Positions 1 to 8,035 of a stretch of 64,000 nucleotides of DNA are shown here, piece by piece. The stretch is from DASYXT01 sp035934555. Its GTDB lineage: Bacteria; Verrucomicrobiota; Verrucomicrobiia; Limisphaerales; UBA8199. Within the stretch, counting starts at the first letter, position 1, and every line of letters begins with the position of its first letter. Made by a program: the position numbers and the translations under genes. The notes beneath the pieces were generated by a model. It was not told the origin of the DNA. It worked only from the letters and a program-made list of their open reading frames with translations, and searched no databases. Location: assembly GCA_035934555.1 (NCBI GenBank), contig DASYXT010000030.1, positions 67,731-131,730 on the forward strand, written 5' to 3'.

Positions 1-46
1 CATCAATACTCAATACGACTCATTGGGAAGTGCTCGTTGGTAAGCC

Positions 47-886
47 TCACCAGCGCTGTTTATAACCGTCCTGCATCCACCGATAATCCGGCAATTCCGC
101 TGCCGGCACCGATTGCGGTAAGAAGCCCCGGTAGCTCTTCGGCACTCTCCACTTGCGATACTCGGCGTGGCCATCGCCGAAGGCGAGATTGGCCCCCTGG
201 CTGTGGCGGTTGGCCGGGATGTCCCACCAGGTTTGAGCATCACCGAAGAACTGCTGGTTCGGCATGCCGAAAGTGCAATCCATGATCTCATCTTCATGCA
301 CATCCAGGAATACGAACAGCCGGGCTGGATCGGGGTTTTTAATCTCGGTGAGCCGCTTAAAACAAGGTGAGTACCAATTGTATGGATCGAGGTCGGGTGT
401 GCCGTTGATGCACAAGCTCATATTGTAACTCCGCCAGCGCAACAGCGACAGCGGGGGCTGCCCCGGCGGCTGGACTTTCGAGCGATCGGCCGGACAGTGA
501 TAAATCGCCAGCGAGGTGTTGTAAGGAAACAGCAGGCCGTTCTGAATGCCCGCCGGGTCGGCGTCATAAGGCGCGTAGTTGGTGCACCACGAAGCCGCCC
601 CAACGCTCGGGCCGGAACCGATCAGCGCAATGGAATTGTTCGGCGGCAGGCTGTCGTTATGGTCGAGGGCGTAGAGATGCCAGCAGGTTTCGAGTTGTTT
701 GAGATTGTTCAGGCAGGCGAGGCTCAAGGCGCGCGTTTTGGCTGCATTGAGCGCCGGCAACAGCAGCGCAGCCAAAATCGCAATGATCACGATGACAACC
801 AGCAACTCGATCAGCGTGAACCCGGCGGCGCCAACCCGGCGGCGGTTCTCCCGCCGGCACCCATCGGGTTTCGCATTTGCGTTCAC
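47..886 (-). CDS. Type II secretion/type IV pilin-like pseudopilin, H-X9-DG type
   Basis: A 279-residue exported pseudopilin starting at a GTG codon. The prepilin peptidase site is G22|F23 followed by T-L-I-E-L, with the conserved Glu at +5, then a hydrophobic helix of about 20 residues (VVIVIIAILAALLLPAL). Near the C-terminus H-S-Q-G-A-N-L-A-F-G-D-G is an exact H-X9-DG motif, which is characteristic of the large DUF1559-like pseudopilin families of Planctomycetes and Verrucomicrobia. The middle holds several Cys and Trp residues, consistent with a folded extracytoplasmic domain. It stands alone, transcribed away from the arsenic operon, with no secretion machinery nearby. Such genes occur in many copies per genome and their individual roles are unknown. 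Confidence 0.85.
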   Translation of the reverse strand: MNANAKPDGCRRENRRRVGAAGFTLIELLVVIVIIAILAALLLPALNAAKTRALSLACLNNLKQLETCWHLYALDHNDSLPPNNSIALIGSGPSVGAASWCTNYAPYDADPAGIQNGLLFPYNTSLAIYHCPADRSKVQPPGQPPLSLLRWRSYNMSLCINGTPDLDPYNWYSPCFKRLTEIKNPDPARLFVFLDVHEDEIMDCTFGMPNQQFFGDAQTWWDIPANRHSQGANLAFGDGHAEYRKWRVPKSYRGFLPQSVPAAELPDYRWMQDGYKQRW

Positions 887-955
887 CGGGGTTCAGTATA
901 TGTCAATTTGCTTTGGAATGAAAGTCGAAAGCGAGGAGCAGCAATCGGGCGGAGC

Positions 956-986
956 GCGGACATTCCTGTCAGACATCCCTGTCCGC
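956..986. repeat. Short palindromic intergenic repeat
   Basis: A 7-bp inverted repeat (GCGGACA at 956-962 and TGTCCGC at 980-986) in the spacer between the pseudopilin gene and the arsenic operon. The loop itself repeats CATYCCTGTC-like text. It resembles the small palindromes scattered in intergenic DNA of this group. No function can be assigned. A bidirectional RNA hairpin is possible, but there is no T-tract. Confidence 0.4.
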
Positions 987-1058
987 TGCAATGTGATTTT
1001 GGCATTGGATTTCGAGTTTTCATTTTGCATTTGACTCCGGCGCTGGCTGGGTGCATTT

Positions 1059-1084
1059 TATATTTCGTTATATGTCGAAATATA
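1059..1084 (+). promoter_or_regulatory. Putative ArsR operator overlapping the ars promoter
   Basis: A perfect 9-bp inverted repeat, TATATTTCG (1059-1067) and CGAAATATA (1076-1084), separated by 8 bases, ends 10 bp before the arsR start codon. The A+T richness, symmetry and position fit operators bound by ArsR/SmtB dimers, which sit on their own promoter. Autoregulation of the arsR-arsC-arsM-acr3 operon by the first gene product is the natural reading. Confidence 0.7.
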
Positions 1085-1094
1085 GTAATAAATC

Positions 1095-1460
1095 ATGCGC
1101 GCCTTGATGAATATCACCAAAGCGCTGGCGGACGAAACCCGGGTCCGGATGCTGTTGACCCTGAGGGGCGGGGAACTTTGCGTTTGCCAGATCACCGAGG
1201 TGTTTGCCCTCGCGCCCTCGACGGTTTCCAAACATCTGTCGATCCTGTACCAGGCTGGGTTGGCCGAGTCGCGCAAAGAGGGGCGTTGGATGTACTACCG
1301 GCTACCCGGCAAGAACGCTCCACCGGCCGTTCGCCGGGCGCTCGAATGGGTGGCGCAATCCATCAATGGCGAAGCCCAGGTGGCCAAAGACCAGGCGCGC
1401 CTCAGAAAGATCCAGGCGATGGACCCTGTCGAACTGTGCCGACGCCAAGGCCGCAAATGA
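1095..1460 (+). CDS. arsR: ArsR/SmtB-family arsenite-responsive repressor
   Basis: A 121-residue winged-helix repressor. It opens with K-A-L-A-D-E-T-R-V-R-M-L, typical of the family, and has E-L-C-V-C-Q (C29, C31) at the start of the recognition region: the Cys-Val-Cys arsenite-sensing pair of classical ArsR proteins. The HTH helix reads APSTVSKHLSIL and the wing contains K-E-G-R-W-M-Y-Y-R-L. A start at the ATG at 1107 is possible. The stop overlaps the arsC start (ATGA), so the genes are translationally coupled. A palindromic operator lies directly upstream. In the family, As(III) or Sb(III) binding releases DNA and derepresses the operon. Confidence 0.92.
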   Translation: MRALMNITKALADETRVRMLLTLRGGELCVCQITEVFALAPSTVSKHLSILYQAGLAESRKEGRWMYYRLPGKNAPPAVRRALEWVAQSINGEAQVAKDQARLRKIQAMDPVELCRRQGRK

Positions 1461-1957
1461 AACCTACTGTGCTGATTCTGTGCACCGGCAACTCCTGTCG
1501 CAGCCATTTGGCGGAAGGGATTCTGCGGGCGGCGGTCGGCGAGTGGCTCGAGGTGCGGAGCGCAGGCTCAAAGCCGGCGGGCTACGTGCATCCGTTGGCC
1601 GTCCAGGTGATGAAGGAAATCGGGATTGATATTTCGGGCCAGCGCTCGAAGCACCTGAATGAATTTCTTGATGAGCCGATTGAGACGGTGATCACCCTTT
1701 GCGGCCATGCCGACCAGGCCTGCCCGATGTTTCCCGGCCAGGTGAATCGTTACCACTGGGGGTTTGCGGATCCCGCGCACGCGACCGGCACGGAGTCAGA
1801 AAAACTGGCCGAATTTCGGCGCGTTCGCGATGAGATCAAACGAGTGTTTGAGGCCTATGCCGCAGGGCGGAAAGACCAGCTCCGGGCGAGAGGCTGGCAA
1901 CCCCAACCAGGCTCGCCGGAAACGGGCAAAATGCTTTTAAGAAAGGACAATCAATGA
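1457..1957 (+). CDS. arsC: Arsenate reductase, low-molecular-weight phosphatase type
   Basis: A 166-residue cytoplasmic enzyme reducing arsenate to arsenite. The start ATG at 1457 overlaps the arsR stop; an upstream extension in the same frame is not supported. The P-loop C9-T-G-N-S-C-R15 is the C-X5-R signature of the LMW-PTP fold. A second Cys pair (C82 and C89, in T-L-C-G-H-A-D-Q-A-C-P) matches the redox cascade of thioredoxin-coupled ArsC, and F-A-D-P-A carries the general-acid Asp. The C-terminal 20 residues or so are longer than usual. The stop overlaps arsM (ATGA). The product arsenite would feed both ArsM and Acr3. Confidence 0.92.
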   Translation: MKPTVLILCTGNSCRSHLAEGILRAAVGEWLEVRSAGSKPAGYVHPLAVQVMKEIGIDISGQRSKHLNEFLDEPIETVITLCGHADQACPMFPGQVNRYHWGFADPAHATGTESEKLAEFRRVRDEIKRVFEAYAAGRKDQLRARGWQPQPGSPETGKMLLRKDNQ

Positions 1958-2859
1958 ATACTCCAGTTAAACGAACGGAAGAGGAAGTGAGACAGGCCGT
2001 GCGCAGCGGCTACGGTCAGATTGCCAAAACCGGCGGGTCCGGTTCGGGTGCACGGGTGAGTTGTTGCGGCAGCACGCCTGTAGCATCGGCGGCATTGGCC
2101 CGTCACATCGGTTATTCGGCGGCGGAGCTCGCAGCGTTGCCCGAGGGCGCCAACCTGGGACTGTCCTGCGGCAACCCAAACGCCTTGGCGTCACTCAAAC
2201 TCGGCGAAGTCGTGCTGGACCTTGGCAGTGGCGGCGGATTTGATGCGTTTATCGCAGCAAAGAAGGTTGGGGCATCCGGAAAGGTTATCGGTGTTGACAT
2301 GACCCCGGAAATGCTCACCCGCGCGCGCAAGAACATCGCCGGGTTCCGACAGAGTACTGGCTTGGAAAACGTCGAGTTCCGTCTTGGTGAAATCGAACAC
2401 CTCCCCGTGCCGGACTCGAGCGTGGACGTGGTTATCTCCAACTGCGTCATAAATCTTTCGCCCGACAAGCCGCAAGTCTGGCGGGAAATGGCCCGGGTGC
2501 TAAAGCCTGGCGGCCGCGTGGCTGTATCTGATTTGGCGTTACTGAAGCCGCTACCACCGGCGATTTTGCAGATGGTCGAAGCGCTGGTGGGCTGTGTCGC
2601 CGGCGCGGTGCTCGCGTCCCAGACCGAGCAGATGGCCAGAGATGCCGGCTTAACGGCGATACGCCTCAATCCAAAAACCGCTTACATCGAGGGGATGGTC
2701 GATTGGCAGGACCCGCTCTACCAAAAGATCATCGCCAACCTGCCGGCCGGCGCCAAGCCGAGTGAGTACATCACCAGTCTGGAAGTCACAGCGCAAAAGG
2801 CGAACCCCGCCAAGGAGACCACGACCTCCTGTTGCGGGCCGGACTGCTGCACGCCCTAA
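1954..2859 (+). CDS. arsM: Arsenite S-adenosylmethionine methyltransferase
   Basis: A 301-residue class I methyltransferase converting As(III) to methylated arsenicals. Motif I is V-L-D-L-G-S-G-G-G-F-D, followed by V-I-G-V-D-M-T-P-E-M. Three cysteines that bind As(III) in the family are present at C72 (G-L-S-C-G-N-P), C164 (I-S-N-C-V-I-N-L-S) and C214 (V-G-C-V-A-G-A). Extra Cys pairs lie near residue 37 (S-C-C-G-S) and at the extreme C-terminus (S-C-C-G-P-D-C-C-T-P), as in many ArsM proteins. The start overlaps the arsC stop; acr3 follows after 24 bp. The protein would methylate part of the arsenite made by ArsC. Confidence 0.93.
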   Translation: MNTPVKRTEEEVRQAVRSGYGQIAKTGGSGSGARVSCCGSTPVASAALARHIGYSAAELAALPEGANLGLSCGNPNALASLKLGEVVLDLGSGGGFDAFIAAKKVGASGKVIGVDMTPEMLTRARKNIAGFRQSTGLENVEFRLGEIEHLPVPDSSVDVVISNCVINLSPDKPQVWREMARVLKPGGRVAVSDLALLKPLPPAILQMVEALVGCVAGAVLASQTEQMARDAGLTAIRLNPKTAYIEGMVDWQDPLYQKIIANLPAGAKPSEYITSLEVTAQKANPAKETTTSCCGPDCCTP

Positions 2860-2883
2860 ACAGGAAACCTTCGGAACTGCCCC

Positions 2884-3975
2884 ATGAGCACTTCTGCGAG
2901 CGCTTTCGCCGGCCAGGCTGTTCAAGCGGTTCCGCGGCGCCTGGCGTTCTTTGAGCGATACCTTACGCTTTGGGTCTTGGTCTGCATGGCGGTGGGTGTG
3001 GCCTTTGGGAAGCTGCTCCCGGGATTCACATCCTCGTTGAGCAGGGTGCAATTCGGCCAGGGCTCACAAGTGAACGTGCCAATCGGGATTCTGCTCTGGT
3101 TGATGATCTATCCAATGATGCTCAAGGTGGACTTTAGCGCGATTGGCGGAATCGCCCGGCGGCCCAAGGGATTGCTGGTGACGTTATTTGTCAATTGGCT
3201 GGTGAAGCCTTTCAGCATGGCGCTATTGGCCTGGCTGTTCATGCAGCATATCTTCGCTGCGTGGATTAAGCCGGAAATGGCCAGGCAATACACGGCGGGG
3301 CTGATCATTCTGGCGGCCGCCCCCTGCACCGCGATGGTGTTTGTGTGGTCTTATCTCACCGATGGCGATCCCGCCTATACGCTGGTGCAGGTCGCGGTAA
3401 ACGATCTGATCATGCTGGTTGCCTTTGCGCCAATTGTGATGTTCCTCTGCGGCGTAGCGCACGTGCTGGTTCCCGCAAAGGTCCTGATCACATCCGTCGT
3501 GGTTTTCATTGTCATTCCGTTGGCGGCCGGTTGGCTCACTCGCACTACGCTGTTGAAGTCGCACGGCAAACGGTGGTTCGAGCGAACCTTCCTGCCTAAA
3601 TTTCACCCGGTGATGATCGCGGCTCTGCTGCTCACGCTGGTGTTGATTTTTGCGTTCCAGGCCGAGAACCTAACCAACCGCTGGGTTGCAGTGCTCCTGA
3701 TCGCGGTGCCGATCGTTATCCAGGTCTATTTCAATTCGGGCCTGGCTTATGGCCTGATGCGCTGGCTGCGGGTCGAGCACAACGTCGCCTCTCCGGGCGC
3801 GCTGATCGGCGCCAGCAACTTCTTTGAACTCGCCGTTGCAGTCGCCATCACGCTTTTCGGAGCCAACTCGGGCGCTGCGTTGGCGACGGTCGTGGGGGTG
3901 TTGGTCGAAGTTCCCGTCATGCTCTCGGTTTGTAATTTCTGCAATCAGACGCGGGGCTGGTTTGGCCAAGGGTAG
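2884..3975 (+). CDS. acr3: ACR3-family arsenite efflux permease
   Basis: A 363-residue integral membrane protein with about ten hydrophobic segments, the expected length for bacterial Acr3. The segment A-A-A-P-C-T-A-M-V-F-V-W-S contains C148, equivalent to the essential Cys of transmembrane helix 4. Further family hallmarks are P-I-G-I-L-L-W-L-M-I-Y-P-M-M-L-K-V and the late G-A-S-N-F-F-E-L-A-V-A-V-A-I. It extrudes arsenite driven by the proton gradient and completes the operon begun by arsR. An imperfect ribosome-binding site (ACAGGAAA) lies upstream of the ATG. Confidence 0.93.
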   Translation: MSTSASAFAGQAVQAVPRRLAFFERYLTLWVLVCMAVGVAFGKLLPGFTSSLSRVQFGQGSQVNVPIGILLWLMIYPMMLKVDFSAIGGIARRPKGLLVTLFVNWLVKPFSMALLAWLFMQHIFAAWIKPEMARQYTAGLIILAAAPCTAMVFVWSYLTDGDPAYTLVQVAVNDLIMLVAFAPIVMFLCGVAHVLVPAKVLITSVVVFIVIPLAAGWLTRTTLLKSHGKRWFERTFLPKFHPVMIAALLLTLVLIFAFQAENLTNRWVAVLLIAVPIVIQVYFNSGLAYGLMRWLRVEHNVASPGALIGASNFFELAVAVAITLFGANSGAALATVVGVLVEVPVMLSVCNFCNQTRGWFGQG

Positions 3976-4019
3976 AGACGGGCATTGTCGAGAGCGGATG
4001 GAACGAGCAAGCTGTGCCG

Positions 4020-4622
4020 ATGGAACTCGATTTAGAAGGACAATTCGCCGAGCGCGCTTATCCGCTGCTGGCCAGCCTGGTGACGCCACGCCCGATTGCG
4101 TTTGTCACCACGACGAGCCCCGATGGCAAAATCAACGCCGCGCCATTCAGCTTCTTCAATCTGTTTGGTGCCCACCCGCCGATTTTGGCCATCGCTCCCG
4201 GCGATCGCGACAACGGCACGCCCAAGGACACCGCGTTAAATATCCGGCTGACGCATGAGTTCGTGGTCAACCTGGTGGACGAGGCAATTGCGGAGGCGAT
4301 GAACAAATGCGCGGCTTCCCTGCCGTATGGTGAAAATGAATTGGTCTATGCCGGGCTGCACACCTGTAAATCTTCGGTTGTGCGGCCCCCGCGCATTCTG
4401 GAGTCGCCGGTCAGCCTGGAATGCAAAGAATGGGGAACGTTGCAGATTGGTGACAACCGCATGATCATCGGGCTAATCAAGCGCTTGCATTTGCGCGACG
4501 AATTGTTTGATGCGGAGAAGACACGCGTCCGCAGTGACAAGCTCTTCCTGATCGGACGCATGGCGTCGCCGCACTGGTATTGCCGCACACGCGATCGATT
4601 CGAGATGATTCGGCCCGCGTAA
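4020..4622 (+). CDS. Flavin reductase-like, FMN-binding split-barrel protein
   Basis: About 200 residues resembling flavoredoxin and the flavin reductase-like domain family: Y-P-L-L-A-S-L-V-T-P-R-P-I-A-F-V-T-T at the N-terminus, N-A-A-P-F-S-F-F-N for FMN binding, and H-E-F-V-V-N-L-V in the middle. A GTG six bases upstream is an alternative start; I prefer the ATG. It follows acr3 by 44 bp on the same strand and could be cotranscribed with the arsenic operon, but there is no specific reason to link it to arsenic. Substrate unknown. Confidence 0.8.
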   Translation: MELDLEGQFAERAYPLLASLVTPRPIAFVTTTSPDGKINAAPFSFFNLFGAHPPILAIAPGDRDNGTPKDTALNIRLTHEFVVNLVDEAIAEAMNKCAASLPYGENELVYAGLHTCKSSVVRPPRILESPVSLECKEWGTLQIGDNRMIIGLIKRLHLRDELFDAEKTRVRSDKLFLIGRMASPHWYCRTRDRFEMIRPA

Positions 4623-4648
4623 CCCTGGCGACAGAAACCCACCCGCTG

Positions 4649-4873
4649 CTAAAAGACAATCGGTTCGTTCATCCGTCCGCACTGCATGCAACGCGACCGG
4701 TCCACATCGGCATCGTCCGTGTAAACATAGCCGCAATCGCGGCAGCGAAAAATGCGGTCCTCACTGGGCCCTGGTTCGAAGCGTCGGCGGCGCAATTCGG
4801 CGTAAATGGCCGCGCCGCTCAACCCGCAGAGGCAAACCACCAGGTAAGTCAAAATCAGATTATAGAGCGACAT
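4649..4873 (-). CDS. Small membrane-anchored zinc-ribbon protein
   Basis: A 74-residue protein with one N-terminal hydrophobic segment (about residues 4-24) followed by a basic R-R-R-R turn and a zinc-ribbon of two knuckles, C-R-D-C and C-M-Q-C, separated by about 16 residues. It is the last gene of the ExbB/ExbD/TonB-like run, nine bases after its neighbour. The family is not recognised beyond rubredoxin/zinc-ribbon style metal binding; redox or structural roles are equally open. Confidence 0.6.
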   Translation of the reverse strand: MSLYNLILTYLVVCLCGLSGAAIYAELRRRRFEPGPSEDRIFRCRDCGYVYTDDADVDRSRCMQCGRMNEPIVF

Positions 4874-4882
4874 AACCGGAAT

Positions 4883-5686
4883 CTATTTTGCGGCGGGTGC
4901 GTTAGCCTGAGGTTTCGGGATGGTGTGCCACTGGAAAATGAGCTGACCCCACGTGAGGTGGCCGGAGGCATGCCCCACGTGCTCCGGCCCTTCGACTGCG
5001 GTTGAGTTAAACCGCGTTGCCCGCGCCCTCTCCAGCGCATACAGGTCCGCTTCGCGTGAGCCCGAGCCGGGCGGCAGCAGCGCGACCGACAACGGTCGGC
5101 CCTGAGCGTCCACCAGCGTCTCGATCACACTGTTTGTGAGCATGTCGCTATTGGTCCAGGACCGTAACTCGGGTGCGGTCAGCATTTGGCGCCCGGCCAA
5201 CTCACCCGCCAGGCGCAAGCTGGACTGGCCGGAGAAGACCTGCGGTTCGCACCATTCGGGCCGCACGGATTCCGGTTCAGGGAACGTGGCCACGCGCGTG
5301 GACGAGAATTTGTTCGTTGCGATAAACTGGCCAAACGCCGCGCCCAGACCTTCCGTCGGCAACTCAAGCCAGCCCGGCTGCGCTTCCCAGAAAAATGGCT
5401 GGTACGGCTGATTCGTCGCGTCGAGCCACCCCGGTCCGGAAAAGCCCTGAGGATGCGGCAAAGCGAATAAAGTGGGATCCAGGTAGGCCATGATGCTGGC
5501 GGAGCCCGGACCGAGTAGTTGCAGGCCGGGCGCCGCGCCCGGCGGGCGTATCCCGGGTGGACGACGGTCACTTAACCATACGATCAGCCCGAGCTGGACC
5601 ACGAACATCAACCCCACTGCCAGCCACCAGCTTAGCGGCCAGCGCGCGCGGGGCCGGTTCGCGGCGCCGGCAACAACGTTGTTCAT
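4883..5686 (-). CDS. TonB-like energy transducer
   Basis: A 267-residue protein with an N-terminal signal anchor (about residues 18-42) after an Arg-rich start, a proline-rich stretch (R-P-P-G-I-R-P-P-G-A-A-P), and a long periplasmic part. Around residues 195-240 the text V-I-E-T-L-V-D-A-Q-G-R-P-L-S followed by D-L-Y-A-L-E-R-A-R-A-T-R-F resembles the C-terminal domain of TonB (strand, D.G, strand, paired helix ending in RF). It is preceded by exbD with a 4-bp overlap, the position of tonB in classical operons. The similarity is weak, so TonB-like is an inference from both sequence and context. Confidence 0.5.
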   Translation of the reverse strand: MNNVVAGAANRPRARWPLSWWLAVGLMFVVQLGLIVWLSDRRPPGIRPPGAAPGLQLLGPGSASIMAYLDPTLFALPHPQGFSGPGWLDATNQPYQPFFWEAQPGWLELPTEGLGAAFGQFIATNKFSSTRVATFPEPESVRPEWCEPQVFSGQSSLRLAGELAGRQMLTAPELRSWTNSDMLTNSVIETLVDAQGRPLSVALLPPGSGSREADLYALERARATRFNSTAVEGPEHVGHASGHLTWGQLIFQWHTIPKPQANAPAAK

Positions 5687-6102
5687 GGCGTGGGCCCGAT
5701 TGGCCGCGGCAAAGTGGCCAGCGAGCCGTTGGTGATCCCGGCCGAGCGGGCCAGCATCGAAAGCCGCACCAGCATTTCGGTCGTGACCGCCTTGTCAGCC
5801 TGGATCAGCAAACTCAGCGGCACGGGCGAGGCCTTCACCGCCTGAATCAGCCGCGCGTGCAACTCGCCTTCGTGGATGCTCTGGTTTTCGTAGTACAGCC
5901 GGCCGCTCGAATCAATCGCCACCGCCACCATTGGCTGGTCACGACCGGGCAAATCATCCGCGACCGGCAACCGCAAGGCCACCCCCGGCGTATATACCAG
6001 CGACGCGAGCATCAGGAACATCACCAGCAAAAAAAACACCGAGGCCAGCGGGGCCGCATCCAGTTGGCCGCGAAAGATGCGTGCATTGCGGGGGAATTTC
6101 AC
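5683..6102 (-). CDS. exbD: ExbD/TolR-family biopolymer transport protein
   Basis: A 139-residue single-pass membrane protein starting at GTG, overlapping exbB upstream and the TonB-like gene downstream by 4 bp each. The transmembrane segment is A-P-L-A-S-V-F-F-L-L-V-M-F-L-M-L, followed by a periplasmic domain containing V-A-I-D-S-S-G-R-L-Y-Y-E-N and L-L-I-Q-A-D-K-A-V, both typical of ExbD. The proton-carrying Asp expected in the helix (P-x-x-D-V in ExbD/TolR) is replaced by Ser in P-L-A-S-V, though an Asp lies five residues earlier. Proton coupling may therefore differ. Confidence 0.85.
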   Translation of the reverse strand: MKFPRNARIFRGQLDAAPLASVFFLLVMFLMLASLVYTPGVALRLPVADDLPGRDQPMVAVAIDSSGRLYYENQSIHEGELHARLIQAVKASPVPLSLLIQADKAVTTEMLVRLSMLARSAGITNGSLATLPRPIGPTP

Positions 6103-6722
6103 GGTTGGGTAGTCTCAGTGACGATATTAACAATCTCGGTGGCGGCGCGTTCCATATCCAACACGATTGAATTGACGCGGCTGACCAGGTAATTGTACGC
6201 CGCGTGTGCCGGAATAGCCACTGCCAGGCCGGCGGCGGCGCAAACCAGCGCCTTCCAAACCCCGCCGGAGAGCTGACCTACCTGGGCGTGCAACCCGTTC
6301 GTTTCCATTTGACCGAACGCGTCAATGAAGCCCAGCACCGTTCCCAGCAGCCCCAGCAAAGGCGCCAATTGCGCGATCGTTGCCAATAAATTCAGCTTTT
6401 CTTCGAGCCGCGGCACCTCCGCCAGGCCGGCTTCCTCCAGCGCTTCCCGGACCCGCTCACGGCCGTGGTCACGGTTCAGGATGGCGGTCTTGACCAGGCG
6501 CGCCACCGGTCCCGGCGTCGCATCGCATATCGAAATCGCCTCCACCACGTTGTTGCGCTTGAGCACCGTCCGCACGCCATTGAGAAATTCCGTTGAGTTA
6601 ATTTGTGCCCGATGACAATGCAGAAACCGCTCGATAAAGACTACAACCGCAACGGCGCTGGTGAGCAAAATCAAATACATCACCGGCCCGCCGTGAGCCA
6701 GAAGACCGGGCAACGTTAGCAT
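6099..6722 (-). CDS. exbB: MotA/TolQ/ExbB proton channel family protein
   Basis: A 207-residue inner-membrane protein, first gene of a four-gene minus-strand run. It has an N-terminal helix (M-Y-L-I-L-L-T-S-A-V-A-V-V-V-F), F-I-E-R-F, then the family core: L-L-A-T-I-A-Q-L-A-P-L-L-G-L-L-G-T-V-L-G and the last helix W-K-A-L-V-C-A-A-A-G-L-A-V-A-I-P-A. With ExbD it should form the stator-like complex that transmits proton motive force to the TonB-like partner. No TonB-dependent receptor is in the window, so the transported substrate is unknown. Confidence 0.9.
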   Translation of the reverse strand: MLTLPGLLAHGGPVMYLILLTSAVAVVVFIERFLHCHRAQINSTEFLNGVRTVLKRNNVVEAISICDATPGPVARLVKTAILNRDHGRERVREALEEAGLAEVPRLEEKLNLLATIAQLAPLLGLLGTVLGFIDAFGQMETNGLHAQVGQLSGGVWKALVCAAAGLAVAIPAHAAYNYLVSRVNSIVLDMERAATEIVNIVTETTQP

Positions 6723-6962
6723 GGCTCCTTTATAGGGGTTGGGAGAGGCAGGTTAAAGCGCAAAAGCATCGACCCAAGAGCGGCGAGGGACGGGGACGGC
6801 CTCGTCCCCGAATCGGCGACTGCGCAAGGGGATAAAGCTGTTACCAGTTTCATGAATTGCCGCTGCCGCCGCCACTCTGGATAGTATTTCCCTCCGGCAT
6901 ACCGATATGCCAAATTCCCTCCATAACTTTGCGAAGCAGTAGGCCCGGGCCAAAACCAGTCG

Positions 6963-7490
6963 ATGCAATTTATCGAAATCATCGTCGTCAGCATCCTCGC
7001 CGCGGCGGCGTATGGCATTGTTCACGACCAGATCACCGCGCGCATTTGCGTCGAGTACTTTACGATCGGGCATCCGCCGGTGTTCAACACGGATTCCCCG
7101 ACACTGTTGGGCCTGGGTTGGGGCATTTTGGCGACGTGGTGGGTGGGCTTAATCCTCGGCATTCCATTGGCAATCAGCGCGCAGTGGGGCCAGCGGCCAA
7201 AGATGACCGCCAGGACTCTGTTGCGTCCAATCGGTGTGCTGCTGTTGTGCATGGGGTGCATGGCGTTTGCCTCCGGGTTGACCGGTCATTTTCTGGCCAA
7301 GGCTGGTGCTCTCAGACTCTCCGGCCCATTGGGGGCGGCCGTGCCGGCGGACCGGCATGTGGCATTTCTGACGGATTTATGCGCGCACCTTGCCAGCTAC
7401 GCGTCGGGTCTAATCGGGGGGATTGTTTTAATGGTGTGGGTCTGGCGCAAAAGGGCCGTGGCCAATAATCAGTCATCAGCTTCCCCGTGA
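6963..7490 (+). CDS. Conserved hypothetical integral membrane protein
   Basis: A 175-residue protein with four likely membrane segments at roughly residues 3-20, 48-70, 87-108 and 143-165, separated by short polar loops. The first loop holds Y-F-T-I-G-H-P-P-V-F, and short hydrophobic proteins with this G-H-P-P-V feature occur in several verrucomicrobial and planctomycete genomes (from memory). It is transcribed divergently from the exbB run and followed after 15 bp by a pseudopilin gene. No catalytic motif is visible and function is unknown. Confidence 0.6.
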   Translation: MQFIEIIVVSILAAAAYGIVHDQITARICVEYFTIGHPPVFNTDSPTLLGLGWGILATWWVGLILGIPLAISAQWGQRPKMTARTLLRPIGVLLLCMGCMAFASGLTGHFLAKAGALRLSGPLGAAVPADRHVAFLTDLCAHLASYASGLIGGIVLMVWVWRKRAVANNQSSASP

Positions 7491-7505
7491 GGATTGCTCG
7501 CTTGA

Positions 7506-7985
7506 ATGGTCAAACAAAGCATGAGCCTCAGAAGGTTTCATGCCGGGGCCGCGCCACCGCTCAAATCGTGTCGTGATACTCGAGCCAGCCGTGGTGTGAC
7601 CCTCATCGAGCTGCTCTGTGTCCTGGTGATCCTTGGCATCCTCGCCTCCCTCTTATTGCCCGCTCTGCTGCGCGCCTACACCCGCGCCCGTGCCTTGGAC
7701 GACGAATGGAATGCCGAACCGGTGCTTGAGATGCTCCAGAACGAGGTCCGCGGCTACTGCGCTGCTCATTCCCAATACAATTTTAACGATAAGTACGAAT
7801 TGGCGGACAAATGCGGCATCGCTCCCAAGTGCCGGGACTGGATTGATTTTCCTTTGACGGAATTCACGCCCTTCACCTATCTCGATCCGACCAACAAAAT
7901 CGTCCTGACCTTCCACGTCGGCCGAAAACACGCCACCGTTTACTCGTTCCAGAAATGGGAGCTAACAGAGCCTCGGCCGAACTGA
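7506..7985 (+). CDS. Small type II secretion-like pseudopilin
   Basis: A 159-residue protein with a long basic N-terminus and the prepilin signature R-G|V-T-L-I-E-L-L (cleavage near residue 29) followed by the hydrophobic helix L-V-I-L-G-I-L-A-S-L-L-L-P-A-L. There is no H-X9-DG motif, unlike the pseudopilin at the left end of the window. The globular part is short and contains a few Cys. The ATG at 7521 is an alternative start. It could act as a minor pseudopilin of a general secretion system encoded elsewhere. Confidence 0.75.
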   Translation: MVKQSMSLRRFHAGAAPPLKSCRDTRASRGVTLIELLCVLVILGILASLLLPALLRAYTRARALDDEWNAEPVLEMLQNEVRGYCAAHSQYNFNDKYELADKCGIAPKCRDWIDFPLTEFTPFTYLDPTNKIVLTFHVGRKHATVYSFQKWELTEPRPN

Positions 7986-8035
7986 ACTGAGCGGGAGGAT
8001 TGCACCAGTCTTTGCGTCGGCTTAGCATCCTGGTC

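Noticed and set aside
497..1456. Long plus-strand reading frame running into arsC
   Set aside because: It is antisense to the pseudopilin and overlaps arsR in another frame; the ArsC homology starts exactly at the ATG at 1457.
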